In this document: positions 34,880 through 44,525 of the stretch, in pieces | How the letters are laid out: every line of letters starts with the position of its first letter | Position numbering within the stretch: position 1 is the stretch's first letter | Assembly (NCBI GenBank): GCA_025210345.1 | Contig: JAOARX010000030.1 | Span: 1-64,000 of the forward strand | Direction: 5' to 3' | DNA length: 64,000 nucleotides | Source: Pelagimonas sp. | GTDB taxonomy: Bacteria > Pseudomonadota > Alphaproteobacteria > Rhodobacterales > Rhodobacteraceae | Made by a program: the position numbers and the translations under genes | Notes under the pieces: model-generated | Database searches by the model: none | What the model was told of the DNA's origin: nothing | The model's input: only the letters and a program-made list of their open reading frames with translations

Positions 34880-35734
34880 TTAGACGCCGTTTTCCAGGGC
34901 CTTGAGAGACCGCGCCGCCGCATCAAAATGCTGCGGATGGGTTTCAACCGCTTCGCGCAACAGGCCACGGGCGATATTGACATCGCCACGTTTGACCGCC
35001 GCCAGCCCCATCGAGTGCAGCAGTTCAGCGCGCTCAACCTGGGTCATTGGCACGACGGGCAGATTGTAATTGCCCTGCGCCCCTCGGGCGAGAACCAGAT
35101 TGTTCTTGGCGGTGAACAGGGATTTGTCGTGACGAATGGCATCGGTGAACAGGCGCTCGGCTTCGGCGAATTCCCCGCGGGTCAGCTTGGAAAACCCCCA
35201 GTTGTTCAGCGCGCTTGCCGGGGTCGTTGTCAGCCCCACGGCGGTTTCATAATAGCTGTCGCTTTTGGTCCACTCTTTGTTGCTGTCGGCGATCATCGCT
35301 TCCAGCTTGTAGCGGGTAAAGGTCTCGTGGGTGGGGGGGACGCTGTCGAGGATCTTTTCGGCGCGATCCCAATCGTTGTTGCGGATCAGCGCATCGGCCA
35401 GTTTGACCTTGTCCTCGGGGCCGTGATCCGCGTGATCCACCACGCGCGCCCAGGCGACAACGCCCTCTTGCGTGCGTTTGGCCCGGATCAAAGAGGCCGC
35501 CAGCCCCCGCATCACGTCAATGCGTTCGGGATTGTCCGCAAGCGTGCGCTGAAAATAGGCGACCCCGTCGTTGGGATCGGCCGTGTTCAGCATCACATCG
35601 TTCAGGTTGGATTCGTCGATGACGTTCACGCCCTGAAATTTACGGTCCATTTCGGCCGTACCAACGCCCTGTTCGCAGGCGGACAGCACGACGGAACCCG
35701 CCATGCAGATGGATACAAGGATAGGGTGGCGCAT
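34880..35734 (-). CDS. tadD: TadD-like tetratricopeptide lipoprotein (first copy)
   Basis: A 284-residue protein with a lipoprotein signal: MRHPILVSICMAGSVV-LSAC, so cysteine 20 is the lipidated residue. The rest is helical tetratricopeptide repeats (DNPERIDVMRGLAASLIRAKRTQEGVVAWARV, SALNNWGFSKLTRGEFAEAERLFTDAI). TadD acts as a pilotin or assembly factor for the Tad secretion machine. It lies between a second TPR lipoprotein and cpaA. Confidence 0.85.
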   Translation of the reverse strand: MRHPILVSICMAGSVVLSACEQGVGTAEMDRKFQGVNVIDESNLNDVMLNTADPNDGVAYFQRTLADNPERIDVMRGLAASLIRAKRTQEGVVAWARVVDHADHGPEDKVKLADALIRNNDWDRAEKILDSVPPTHETFTRYKLEAMIADSNKEWTKSDSYYETAVGLTTTPASALNNWGFSKLTRGEFAEAERLFTDAIRHDKSLFTAKNNLVLARGAQGNYNLPVVPMTQVERAELLHSMGLAAVKRGDVNIARGLLREAVETHPQHFDAAARSLKALENGV

Positions 35735-35775
35735 TTTGACTGCGTCCTTTTTACTGCTCTGCCTCGTGTCAGCCC

Positions 35776-36348
35776 TTACATGCGGCGGATCAGATAGTCG
35801 CTGCTGCCCCGCCGAACGAGCTTGTATTCTTGTTCGTAACTCTCATCATAGACCGGATTTTCAAGTTTTGCGAGTGCCAAGCGCAGATTGTCGCGAATTG
35901 AGTCACTTTCGCCATTGTCCAGCGCATAGGCGCGGCGAAACACCTCTGAGGCCTCTGCGGTCTGATCCAGTTCCATCAGCACGACGCCCAGGTTGTTCCA
36001 GGCTTCGGGCCAATTGGGTTTCTCTTTGACCACGCGGCGCAACAGCTTTTCGGATTGTTGCAACCGGCCCAGGCCCAGATTGGCGGTGCCAAGTGCGACC
36101 AGCACTTCGGGGGTAAAGCCCCGCTCACCGGCGGCACGGGTAAAGGCCTCAAGCGCAAGTTCGTATTGGCCCGCCGCCATCAAACGATGTCCCACGACCA
36201 TGCCATCCACGGCTTGGCCACGCGGGTTGATCGCGGGCGCAAACGGGGTGTCGCCCGTTGTCCCGGTCCGCAGGACCGAGGCCTGATCACAGGCCCCAAG
36301 CAGCGATACACCCGCAAAGATAACGGCGCAAAGACCCAACCTGTTCAT
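35776..36348 (-). CDS. tadD: TadD-like tetratricopeptide lipoprotein (second copy)
   Basis: A 190-residue lipoprotein with signal MNRLGLCAVIFAGVS-LLGAC and tetratricopeptide repeats (QYELALEAFTRAAGERGFTPEVLVALGTANLGLGRLQQSEKLL; WPEAWNNLGVVLMELDQTAEASEVFRRAYALD). It is nearer the usual length of TadD than its neighbour. The ATG at 36348 begins the lipoprotein signal; an in-frame ATG six codons earlier is possible. It follows tadC by 59 bases. Confidence 0.85.
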   Translation of the reverse strand: MNRLGLCAVIFAGVSLLGACDQASVLRTGTTGDTPFAPAINPRGQAVDGMVVGHRLMAAGQYELALEAFTRAAGERGFTPEVLVALGTANLGLGRLQQSEKLLRRVVKEKPNWPEAWNNLGVVLMELDQTAEASEVFRRAYALDNGESDSIRDNLRLALAKLENPVYDESYEQEYKLVRRGSSDYLIRRM

Positions 36349-36407
36349 TTCGTTCACACGCCCCATGTTCCGGGCGCGGCCTTGGTGACCATTGAGATTT
36401 GCCCGGA

Positions 36408-37370
36408 TTAATTGCCCAATTGCGTGATGCCCACTGCGGAAGGACCCACAAGGATGATCAGCAGGGGCGGCACTGTCAGCATCATAGTGGTCAAGGTCAT
36501 CTTTGTCGGCAGTTTGTTGGCTTTTTCTTCGGCGCGCATGACTCTTTTGTCACGCATTTCACCGGCATAGACCCGCAGCGCGTCGCCAATCGACGTCCCA
36601 AAGGTCTGGGCCTGGTTCAGCACGGTGGTAAAGCTGGCCACATCCTGCACGCCACAGCGATCTGCCATGTCGTTCAAAACCTTGCCACGGTCTTTGCCCG
36701 CCTTGATTTCGTAGGTGACGATTTCAAATTCATCCGACAAAGCCGGGTATGACCCGCGCAGTTCCTTTGACACGCGCACGATGGATTGTTCCATCGACTG
36801 ACCCGCTTCGACGCAGACCAACATCATGTCCAGCGCATCGGGAAAGGCTTCTTCGATCTCGCTTTGGCGTTTGTCCTTGCGTTTGTTCACCCAGTATTTC
36901 GGCGCCAAATAGCCCACGACACCGGGGCCAAAGATGTACATCATCTTGTTTTGCATGCTCAGGGTTTCGGGATCGAGGGCAAGGAAATAATATCCCAACC
37001 CGGCCGCCAACCCCCCAAGCCCAAGCGCGAACTGGGCAAAGTAATACAGCTGCACCGCCTCTTTGCTGCGATAGCCCGCCTGCATCAGCTTTTCGCGGAT
37101 GTTACCCAGTTCCTTTTCATCCTGAGGCTCAAGGAACTGCGCGTATTTGTTCAGTTTTTCGTTGCGCCGCTTGTCACGCAGAACGGCGCGGGTCTGATCA
37201 TTCAGCTTTTCGCGATTGCGTTCCTTCAGGCGATCCAGCGGATCGGGTTTCGAATTCAGCATAAAGGGCAGGGTGGCCAGGATCAAAAGAACCGCCAGAC
37301 CGGCGACCACCAAAAGCGGCCCTGCGGGGCCGAGGCTGTTGGTGATCATGGTGTTGAGAGTTTCAAACAT
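36408..37370 (-). CDS. tadC: Tad pilus inner-membrane platform protein TadC
   Basis: A 320-residue type II secretion F-family membrane protein. EEAFPDALDMMLVCVEAGQSMEQSIVRVSKEL and QTFGTSIGDALRVYAGEMRDKRVMRAEEKANKLPTKMTL (in pieces) are typical of TadC. Three to four helices. With TadB it forms the platform that couples the ATPase to pilus assembly. It follows tadB by 8 bases. Confidence 0.93.
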   Translation of the reverse strand: MFETLNTMITNSLGPAGPLLVVAGLAVLLILATLPFMLNSKPDPLDRLKERNREKLNDQTRAVLRDKRRNEKLNKYAQFLEPQDEKELGNIREKLMQAGYRSKEAVQLYYFAQFALGLGGLAAGLGYYFLALDPETLSMQNKMMYIFGPGVVGYLAPKYWVNKRKDKRQSEIEEAFPDALDMMLVCVEAGQSMEQSIVRVSKELRGSYPALSDEFEIVTYEIKAGKDRGKVLNDMADRCGVQDVASFTTVLNQAQTFGTSIGDALRVYAGEMRDKRVMRAEEKANKLPTKMTLTTMMLTVPPLLIILVGPSAVGITQLGN

Positions 37371-37378
37371 GACGGACC

Positions 37379-38344
37379 TCAGACCTTGATATTCACAAGT
37401 GCACGCATGACGATCATGTTCAGCACCAGCATCACGGCGACCGCGATACAGGCCGGGACAAACATTTCGTGATCTTTCACATCGTCGTAATAGTCAGGTT
37501 TGGTCACCTGAATGAAGATCAGCGCGGCCAGCGGGAAGCCGGACAGGAATTTGCCTGACCACTGCGCCTCGGCGGTGATGGCTTTGACGCGGCGGAACAG
37601 GCGGAACCGGGCGCGGATCACCTTGGCCAGACCTTCGAGGATCTCGGCCAGGTTACCACCAGCCTGCTGTTGGATGGACACGGCCACCGCCAAAAAACGC
37701 ATGTCTTGCATACCCAGCCGTTCGGCCATCTGCTTGAGCGCCTCACCGATGTCGCGGCCATAGGCGGCTTCGTCGGCGATGATGCCAAATTCGGTGGCCA
37801 GAGGATCTTTGATTTCACGCGACACGATGGTGATCGCCGAGGTAAAGGGGTGGCCCACACGCAGCGATCGCACGATCAGCTCGACCGCATCGGGCAGCTG
37901 CTCTTCGATCAGGGCCATGCGCTTTTTGGCCAGGAAATCAACCCACATATAAACGCCGCCGATGCCCATGGCCGCCGACATCAACAGGCGCACGGCAAAT
38001 CCGGTTTCGGTTGCCACGCTCAGGCCGACAAAGGCAAAGACCGCAGCACCGCCCATCAGCATGATCAGCTGTTGCGGAGAAAAGGCGATCGCGGCCTTTT
38101 GCGCCTTGTCCGACAACAATGAATACAAAGGCAGTGACTGGGACGTCACATGTTGGTCCATCTCTTTGCGAAGCTGTGCCAACACGTCTTCACGGCGTGC
38201 ACCCTTGTCCAGCATTTCCAGCCGGCGGTTGACCTTGGTGGACAGGCTGATCGACTTGCCAAAGGCCACCAGGTAGACGCCGTTCACCAGAACAAGCACG
38301 CCCAGAAAAATCATCCCGTAAATCAGCGGTGCGGCACTCAGCAT
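37379..38344 (-). CDS. tadB: Tad pilus inner-membrane platform protein TadB
   Basis: A 321-residue type II secretion F-family protein. IEEQLPDAVELIVRSLRVGHPFTSAITIVSREI and QQQAGGNLAEILEGLAKVIRARFRLFRRVKAITAEAQWSG (in pieces) identify TadB. N-terminal helix plus three further helices. It starts 3 bases after the cpaF stop and is the partner of TadC. Confidence 0.93.
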   Translation of the reverse strand: MLSAAPLIYGMIFLGVLVLVNGVYLVAFGKSISLSTKVNRRLEMLDKGARREDVLAQLRKEMDQHVTSQSLPLYSLLSDKAQKAAIAFSPQQLIMLMGGAAVFAFVGLSVATETGFAVRLLMSAAMGIGGVYMWVDFLAKKRMALIEEQLPDAVELIVRSLRVGHPFTSAITIVSREIKDPLATEFGIIADEAAYGRDIGEALKQMAERLGMQDMRFLAVAVSIQQQAGGNLAEILEGLAKVIRARFRLFRRVKAITAEAQWSGKFLSGFPLAALIFIQVTKPDYYDDVKDHEMFVPACIAVAVMLVLNMIVMRALVNIKV

Positions 38345-38347
38345 GGA

Positions 38348-39823
38348 TCAGGCTCCTCTGAAGGGTTCATAGATCGACGAGGGCACATCATAGCCCCACA
38401 TGCGAAAGCGTTCGGAAAACGCGCTGCGCACGCCGGTGGCGGTGAAATGGCCCAGGATCTTATTGTCGGGTGTCAGGCCAACGCGCTGAAAACGAAAGAT
38501 TTCCTGCATGGAAATCACGTCACCTTCCATGCCGGTCACTTCGGTGATCGACACCATCCGGCGCGAGCCATCCTGCAGGCGCGAGGCCTGGACAATCAGG
38601 TTCACAGCCGACGAAATCTGCGAGCGCATCGCCTTGAGCGGCATCTCGATGCCCGACATCGCAATCATATTTTCCAAACGCGCGACACCGTCGCGGGCGC
38701 TGTTGGCGTGGATCGTGGTCATCGAGCCATCGTGGCCGGTGTTCATCGCCTGCAACATGTCGATGACCTCTTCGCCGCGGGTCTCACCCACGATGATCCG
38801 ATCAGGACGCATCCGCAGGGCGTTTTTCAGACAGTCCCGCGGGGTCACGGCGCCTTTGCCTTCGACGTTGGGCGGGCGGCTTTCCATCCGGCCCACATGG
38901 GTCTGTTGCAGCTGAAGTTCAGCGGTGTCTTCGATGGTCAGGATACGTTCTGAATTGTCGATGAACGACGACAGCGCGTTGAGCGTCGTGGTTTTCCCCG
39001 AGCCCGTACCACCGGACACGATCACATTCAGGCGGGTTGCCACGGCGGCCTGAAGATATACGGCCATTTCCTCGGTGAAGGCGCCGAATTTGACCAGGTC
39101 GTCAATGCCCAGCTTGTCCTTTTTGAACTTACGGATCGACACCAGCGAACCATCAATGGCAATGGGTGGAACCATGGCGTTGAAACGCGATCCATCCGCA
39201 AGACGGGCGTCAACATAGGGGTTGGATTCATCGACACGGCGGCCCACGGCGGACACGATCTTGTCGATGATCCGCATCAGGTGCTTTTCATCCTTAAAGG
39301 TGATGTCCGACAAAGACAGCTTGCCGTTTTGTTCGATAAAGATCTGATGCGGCCCGTTCACCAGGATATCCGAGACGGTCTCATCCTTGAGAAGCGTTTC
39401 AAGCGGGCCAAGGCCTTTGACTTCGTCATAGAGGTCATTGATCATCGTGCGCCGCTCGTCGCGGTTCAACACCATGCCCTTTTCCTGAAGCACCTCTGTG
39501 GCGATGTCGCTGATTTCTTCGCGTAGTTCACCTTCGGTGGCCTGGTCCAGCGCGGCCAGGTTCAGGTTGTCCAACAGCGCGCGGTGCAGCTCAAGCTTGA
39601 CCTCGGATAGGCGTTCCTTGCGCTTTTTCTCTTTGTCCACGGGGGCGGCGCGGGCCGCGACCTGTGGGTCGGGCCTGCGACGAACCGCCGAAGGTGTGGC
39701 CGCCGCCACGGGTTGCGACGCAGTCGCCGTGGCCTCTGCGGGTTGGGCCGCTGGGGCGGTCGCAACAGCGGCTGCGGCGGGCGCGGCTTGCGGATCAGAG
39801 GTCTTTTTGTAACGCGAAAACAT
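38348..39823 (-). CDS. cpaF: Tad secretion ATPase CpaF/TadA
   Basis: A 491-residue VirB11/GspE-type ATPase. Walker A is VSGGTGSGKTTTLNALSSFID, Walker B region ALRMRPDRIIVGETRGEEV and the histidine-containing NTGHDGSMTTIHANSARD are complete. A disordered Ala-rich stretch of about 70 residues precedes the DNA/RNA-helicase-like N-domain. It powers Flp pilus extension and, in some bacteria, retraction. It lies 17 bases after cpaE. Confidence 0.96.
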   Translation of the reverse strand: MFSRYKKTSDPQAAPAAAAVATAPAAQPAEATATASQPVAAATPSAVRRRPDPQVAARAAPVDKEKKRKERLSEVKLELHRALLDNLNLAALDQATEGELREEISDIATEVLQEKGMVLNRDERRTMINDLYDEVKGLGPLETLLKDETVSDILVNGPHQIFIEQNGKLSLSDITFKDEKHLMRIIDKIVSAVGRRVDESNPYVDARLADGSRFNAMVPPIAIDGSLVSIRKFKKDKLGIDDLVKFGAFTEEMAVYLQAAVATRLNVIVSGGTGSGKTTTLNALSSFIDNSERILTIEDTAELQLQQTHVGRMESRPPNVEGKGAVTPRDCLKNALRMRPDRIIVGETRGEEVIDMLQAMNTGHDGSMTTIHANSARDGVARLENMIAMSGIEMPLKAMRSQISSAVNLIVQASRLQDGSRRMVSITEVTGMEGDVISMQEIFRFQRVGLTPDNKILGHFTATGVRSAFSERFRMWGYDVPSSIYEPFRGA

Positions 39824-39840
39824 TCAGGTCTTTCCTTGGA

Positions 39841-41085
39841 TCAGGCGGCTTCGGCGCCGTCTTCACCGATGGCATTCAACTGCTGAGCAAGCTTGACGAT
39901 TTCCTTGCGCAGCGGGTTTTTCGGGGCGTGGTTCGCCAGCGGCACACCGTGGTCACAGGCCTGAAGCACGGGCTTGCCCCCGTCGGGCAGTTGCAGGTCC
40001 AGCGCGATCCCAAGGCTGTCGGCCATGCGTTTAACGCGGCTTTTGCCCTGAAGATCGGTGAAACGCGGCGCGCGGTTCAGTGCAAAACGGATCTTGTCAA
40101 AGGGCAGATCCTCGGCCTGCAGCGTGCGCTTGAGGCGCAGGGTGTTCTGGGCTGAGCGCATGTCCAGTTCAATCATCGCGAAATACAATTGCGCTTCGGT
40201 CAGAACGGTTTCCGTCCATTGCACCAGCGTCGAGGGCATATCGACCACCACATAGTCAAAGTGATCGCGGGCCACGTCGAGAATGCGTTGCACATCCGCA
40301 GGTGTGATCATGTCCAGCGGCAGAACATCGGGCGGCGAGGTAAAGACCTGCATCTTGTCTTCATAGCTGACCAGAGCCTGGGCAAAGCTGTCCCCATCCA
40401 TGGATTCCGTGTCGCTGAGCAGTTCCAGCACGGCTTCGCGGCGGGGCAGGTCCAGATAGGTTGCGACCGAACCAAACTGCAATCCAAAGTCGATCAGGCA
40501 GACGCGGTGGTCTTTGTCCTTGCCGTTGGCGACCAGTTCATAGGCGAGATTCACCGCAAGGGTCGATGCCCCGCTGCCGCCGCACAGGCTTTGCACCGCG
40601 ATCAAGACCCCATCGCCGCCCTTTTTTAGTTTGACCGGCTCGTCGCTTTCGGTCGGGAAGGTCGCGACCGGGGCGGGGGGCTTGCGCAGGCGTTCAACCG
40701 CGGCCGCCAATTCGCCCTCGGGAAGTGGGTAGGGGATGAATTCATCCGCGCCCTGGCGCAGCAATTGGTGCAAGGCGGCGGGGCTGACGTCTTCGGCGAT
40801 CAACACAACCTTGATGCCATGTTCTTGCGCACCGGCGATGATCCCACCCAAAAGCGCGATGTCGGCTTCGTCCTGGGAATCGACGGCCACGGCCACGAAT
40901 TCGATCTGGGAGGCATCGGGTTGATTGAGAAACGGCAGCGCGTCCTGAAACCCCAGGTCACCCCAGCGCTCACCCAAGAGCAGCTCCATATCTTCGATCA
41001 ACAGGTCAAAATTTTGCACATCCCTGCTGATCGTGCAGGCCACGATTGGTGCGGGGTCCGCTTGCTGAGATGTCATACTCGTCAT
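39841..41085 (-). CDS. cpaE: Tad localisation protein CpaE/TadZ
   Basis: A 414-residue MinD/ParA-type protein: an N-terminal receiver-like domain (IVACTISRDVQNFDLLIEDM to VVLIAEDVSPAALHQLLRQGADEFIPYPL) and a C-terminal ATPase-like domain. The P-loop SLCGGSGASTLAVNLAYEL lacks the conserved lysines of the KGGxGKS/T motif, as in other atypical TadZ proteins, so nucleotide hydrolysis is doubtful. CpaE directs Tad proteins to the cell pole. It starts its own block after a terminator at 41351-41374. Confidence 0.92.
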   Translation of the reverse strand: MTSMTSQQADPAPIVACTISRDVQNFDLLIEDMELLLGERWGDLGFQDALPFLNQPDASQIEFVAVAVDSQDEADIALLGGIIAGAQEHGIKVVLIAEDVSPAALHQLLRQGADEFIPYPLPEGELAAAVERLRKPPAPVATFPTESDEPVKLKKGGDGVLIAVQSLCGGSGASTLAVNLAYELVANGKDKDHRVCLIDFGLQFGSVATYLDLPRREAVLELLSDTESMDGDSFAQALVSYEDKMQVFTSPPDVLPLDMITPADVQRILDVARDHFDYVVVDMPSTLVQWTETVLTEAQLYFAMIELDMRSAQNTLRLKRTLQAEDLPFDKIRFALNRAPRFTDLQGKSRVKRMADSLGIALDLQLPDGGKPVLQACDHGVPLANHAPKNPLRKEIVKLAQQLNAIGEDGAEAA

Positions 41086-41388
41086 TGCCTTACGTCCTTT
41101 GTTCTAGACGACGCCGACGGATCCGTGCGTAACCAAGTACCTTTTCCGCCGGAGCCCCAACGTCCGAGTCGCCCCGGCACATTGGTCCCTGCATTCAAAC
41201 TCCTTTACAATCGGGGCAAGATTGCGGCCAAAAGATCGAAATTGTGCGGAATTACAGGGCCCAACTTGGTGGTGACGTGGGGGAAACCTGACGGGCCGGT
41301 AGAGGATGGCCCGAGGATGGACAGGCGCATTAATGCCTTGATCCAAAAAGAAAAGGGCCCGTCTGGGCCCTTTTGTGTGTCTGGGGGA
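41086..41388. other. Noncoding region upstream of cpaE
   Basis: No gene is supported here; open frames in it look like chance. The region holds the terminator at 41351-41374 and must hold the promoter of the cpaE-cpaF-tadB-tadC block, although no clear -35/-10 pair was recognised. Confidence 0.5.
41351..41374 (-). terminator. Perfect intrinsic terminator splitting the tad locus
   Basis: AAAAGGGCCC (41351-41360) pairs perfectly with GGGCCCTTTT (41365-41374 after GTCT). It has T-runs in both directions. It ends the transcript of the OmpA-like gene, so cpaE onward is a separate unit. Confidence 0.9.
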
Positions 41389-42033
41389 TCACCCGTCGCT
41401 GCTTGCTGGGCGCGTTGCATGCCCCGATACGGTTTTCCCGCTATTGAGGTAGTCGCGGTAAACCACATGGGCATAGTTGCCATCCATCACGCTCGGGTGC
41501 CGTTCAAAGAAGCCCGAGACCTCGGTCACGGTCCGGCGATTGCGCCGCTCCCGCCCTTCGGTGACGATCAAGGGCTGGGTTTCGCCAAAGGAGACCACCG
41601 CCTCAAGTCGCGATTTCGAAATCCCCTCTGAGGCAAGGAAGTTCACAACGGCGCGCGCACGACGCAACCCCAGCCGTTTGTTGAAGCTGCCCGATCCCAC
41701 TTTGTCCGTGTGGCCGTACACGCGGAAACGGACCTCGGGGAACTGGCGGATCCAATGGGCTTGTTCGCGCAGCGTATCGCGCGCCCCGGCGTCCAGATCC
41801 GCACTGTTGAAAGCAAAGTTGACCGTGGTCAGCACCTCGGATGAAAAGCGCTGGGCCAGATCATAGGCATAGCGCTTTTCGCCGGTCATATATTGCTGGT
41901 TGTTCATGGTGGCATTACCGAAATGCCCGGTATCCACCAGCGAGCCCGCCTCGCGGTAGCTCCCGACGGTGTCGCTGCTGCAACCGGCCAACACAAGGCC
42001 AAGGGTCAGACTTGCAATTGTCGCTTTGATCAT
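41389..42033 (-). CDS. OmpA-domain lipoprotein of the tad locus
   Basis: A 214-residue protein with lipoprotein signal MIKATIASLTLGLV-LAGC and a C-terminal OmpA/peptidoglycan-binding domain (VNFAFNSADLDAGARDTLREQAHWI, RFRVYGHTDKVGSGSFNKRLGLRRARAV). It occupies the place after the secretin gene where many Tad loci have RcpB, and may stabilise the secretin or anchor it to the wall. The ATG at 42033 follows GGGGACGC; an ATG at 42045 overlapping the secretin stop is the alternative. Confidence 0.87.
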   Translation of the reverse strand: MIKATIASLTLGLVLAGCSSDTVGSYREAGSLVDTGHFGNATMNNQQYMTGEKRYAYDLAQRFSSEVLTTVNFAFNSADLDAGARDTLREQAHWIRQFPEVRFRVYGHTDKVGSGSFNKRLGLRRARAVVNFLASEGISKSRLEAVVSFGETQPLIVTEGRERRNRRTVTEVSGFFERHPSVMDGNYAHVVYRDYLNSGKTVSGHATRPASSDG

Positions 42034-42044
42034 TTGCGTCCCCA

Positions 42045-43445
42045 TCAGTCCATCACATACCCGTAAGAGCCCGAAAAGTCCTGTCTGGCCACTTCGCCTG
42101 CGCCACCGGTTTTGGGCGCGCGCGACTTGCCTGCCGTGCGACCGAACAGGAAAAGGTCGCTTTCCGACGGGATGGTGAGTTTATCCGTGGGCAGGGCAAG
42201 CGCCTCTCCCCGCGTGGGCGTCACCAGATGCGGTGTCACGATGATCACCAGTTCGGACTGGCTGCGGTCATATTCCGCTGAACGGAACAGGGCGCCAAGC
42301 ACCGGGATATCGCCCAGCCACGGCACCTGGCCCGAGAGGTCGGTGAAATCGTCTTGCAACAGGCCTGCAATGGCAAAGCTTTCACCGTCGCGCAGTTCAA
42401 CGGTTGTGGTGGCTTCGCGGCGCGCAAAGGCCGAGATGTTAAAGCCGCCGCTGCCGGTGATCCCGTTTGAGGTGTCGATCGACGAAACCGCCGTCTTAAG
42501 TTCAAGGTTGATCAGGTCGCCGTCGATGACCCGCGGAACAAAGGCCAGTTCAACCCCGAAATTCTTGAATTCAACCGAAACCCCATCGTCACTTGCGATG
42601 GGCACGGGGTATTCGCCGCCCGCCAGGAAGGTGGCTTCCTGACCCGAAAGCGCGGTCAGGTTGGGTTCGGCCAGCGTGCGCACGACGCCCTTGTTTTCAA
42701 GGGCTTCAAGCAAGACGTTGACCTGAAGGCCGTCGATGCCAAACGAAAACAGCGATGCGCCCTGAACGTCATTGGCCACTTTGATGCCCGGGGTCGTGGA
42801 GACGTCTGCAAGAATTGTGCCCGTTTCGGCGGTTAGGTTTCGATTGTTGTTCAGCGACAGTGAGCTGCGCAGCGTCTTGGCAACATTGCGGCGCATTTCG
42901 GCAAACCGCACCTTCAGCATGACCTGCTGCACGCCACCGACAACCATCAGGTTCGAGACGCGTTCAGGCGCATAACGCGCTGCCAGTTCAAGCGCGCGTT
43001 CCATACGCGCGGTCGAGGAAACGGTGCCCGACAGGACGATCCCGTCGTTTGCGGTCCGAACCTCGATTTTTTCGTTGGGCAGGATCTGGCGCAGGCGTTC
43101 TTTGAATTCGGTGACATCTGCGGCGACGCGGACCTCGACATTGGTGATCAACTTGCCCTGCGCGTCCAGGATGGTCAGCGTCGTGGTGCCAGGGGTTTTT
43201 CCCAGCACATAGATCGAACGATCTGAAAGCGAAGAGATATCCGCAATCGCGGCGTTTGCGATCGACAGCTCGGCAAAGCTTTCGGCGCTTTCGACGACGA
43301 CCGCACGGTTCATCGGCACATTCAGAACAGACTCGGTTCCCGTTCGCACAACGCGAATGGCTTCGGCCTGTGCCGGAGTGGCGACAGGGTTAATGCTCAG
43401 GGCAAGGCCAACAAGGCCAGCCTTTAGAAACATTTCAAAATTCAT
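42045..43445 (-). CDS. cpaC: Tad outer-membrane secretin CpaC/RcpA
   Basis: A 466-residue secretin. The signal (MNFEMFLKAGLVGLALSINP to PAQA) is followed by the pilus-assembly N-domain (VPMNRAVVVESAESFAELSIANAAIADI), a BON domain (LRQILPNEKIEVRTANDGIVLSGTVSS) and the secretin core ending in VPWLGDIPVLGALFRSAEYDRSQSELVIIVTPHLVTP (in pieces). It forms the gated pore for the Flp pilus. The ATG at 43445 with AGGCAGG upstream is used; the longer frame has no signal peptide at its start. Confidence 0.94.
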   Translation of the reverse strand: MNFEMFLKAGLVGLALSINPVATPAQAEAIRVVRTGTESVLNVPMNRAVVVESAESFAELSIANAAIADISSLSDRSIYVLGKTPGTTTLTILDAQGKLITNVEVRVAADVTEFKERLRQILPNEKIEVRTANDGIVLSGTVSSTARMERALELAARYAPERVSNLMVVGGVQQVMLKVRFAEMRRNVAKTLRSSLSLNNNRNLTAETGTILADVSTTPGIKVANDVQGASLFSFGIDGLQVNVLLEALENKGVVRTLAEPNLTALSGQEATFLAGGEYPVPIASDDGVSVEFKNFGVELAFVPRVIDGDLINLELKTAVSSIDTSNGITGSGGFNISAFARREATTTVELRDGESFAIAGLLQDDFTDLSGQVPWLGDIPVLGALFRSAEYDRSQSELVIIVTPHLVTPTRGEALALPTDKLTIPSESDLFLFGRTAGKSRAPKTGGAGEVARQDFSGSYGYVMD

Positions 43446-43617
43446 GTGACCTGCCTTTCGATCACGCCTCACCAACAGGTCTTGCCGCCTGCATTTTGTT
43501 TGACTTTGCGCGATTTCGAAAATTTTTGCAAGAATCAATGCCATGGCCAGTAAGATTTGTTCAAATGCGATCCCGGCCTGGCCATTTGATCCCTGGAAAA
43601 GGAACTGGAAACGGTAA

Positions 43618-43640
43618 AAGAGCCCGCATGGCGGGCTCTT
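43618..43640 (-). terminator. Terminator after cpaB
   Basis: AAGAGCCCGC (43618-43627) pairs with GCGGGCTCTT (43631-43640). On the minus strand the stem is followed by TTTTACCG. It lies between cpaB and cpaC, so cpaC probably has read-through transcription or a promoter in 43446-43617. Confidence 0.8.
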
Positions 43641-43661
43641 GGGGATTGGGCGTTGATCTGA

Positions 43662-44525
43662 TCACGAGCCTTCGGGGCAGGGATACTGGACCTCGCTACG
43701 TTCGGTGCCGCGTGTGACGCGGGTGACGCACATCTTTGGGCCGGTGGGTGCCTGCGTTACCGGGGTGATCTCGGGATCAATTCCCAGCAGCGCGTTCCGG
43801 TCAACTGCGATCACTTCGTCGCCGATCTCGGTATCACGCGCCATCAGCGACAGCGACAAGCTTCCGGTTTGCTGAGCATATTGAAGCTTGGCGACTTCTT
43901 CGGCATTCCCGGCCACTGTCACGGTGCGGGCCACAGTGTTTTCCGAGTATTCTTGGCGGGATGACTGATCAATGCCGATCACGCGGATGCCGTTAAGAAC
44001 ACGACGGGTGATGGTTTGTTTCTTGCCGTCCGCACCTGAGACCTTGCCGGTCCAATAGACATCGACACGGTTTTCTGGGCGGATAAAGCCCGACACGCCC
44101 GATGCCACGTCCACTTTGATGGCCACCGCGCTTTGGCCCTTTTTCAAACGGGTCAGAACACCCGCGTTGCCGCCGGGATCGGACAATTTGGTGGTGCGGT
44201 AGACTTCGAACTTCTCAATCGCACGCAGGGCAACCCGAGGGGCTTCTCCTTCGACGTGGATCGGTGTTTCTTCGTTGAAATGGCCTTCGGGGACCAGTTT
44301 CTTGGGATAGGAGACCAATGCATAGTCTTCTTTCGCGATCGGCTCACCATATTCGATATCACGGGTGGCGACATACAGCTTTTGCATCGCGATTGCGCCA
44401 CCACTTTTGGCGCGCTCTTTTTGCAGCGCGGTTTCATAGGCGCCGATGTAGTTCTGGGCCATGTAGACGGCAAACCCCGCAAGGCCCAGCCCCGCGATCA
44501 GAACAAGTCCGAATACCATACGCAT
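43662..44525 (-). CDS. cpaB: Tad pilus assembly protein CpaB/RcpC
   Basis: A 287-residue periplasmic protein with an N-terminal anchor (RMVFGLVLIAGLGLAGFAVYMAQ) and an SAF domain (LYVATRDIEYGEPIAKEDYALVSYPKKLVPEG), followed by SGVSGFIRPENRVDVYWTGKV, the CpaB signature. It works with the secretin, probably regulating pore opening or binding peptidoglycan. GAGGTG precedes the ATG. It lies after the third flp gene by 159 bases. Confidence 0.92.
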   Translation of the reverse strand: MRMVFGLVLIAGLGLAGFAVYMAQNYIGAYETALQKERAKSGGAIAMQKLYVATRDIEYGEPIAKEDYALVSYPKKLVPEGHFNEETPIHVEGEAPRVALRAIEKFEVYRTTKLSDPGGNAGVLTRLKKGQSAVAIKVDVASGVSGFIRPENRVDVYWTGKVSGADGKKQTITRRVLNGIRVIGIDQSSRQEYSENTVARTVTVAGNAEEVAKLQYAQQTGSLSLSLMARDTEIGDEVIAVDRNALLGIDPEITPVTQAPTGPKMCVTRVTRGTERSEVQYPCPEGS

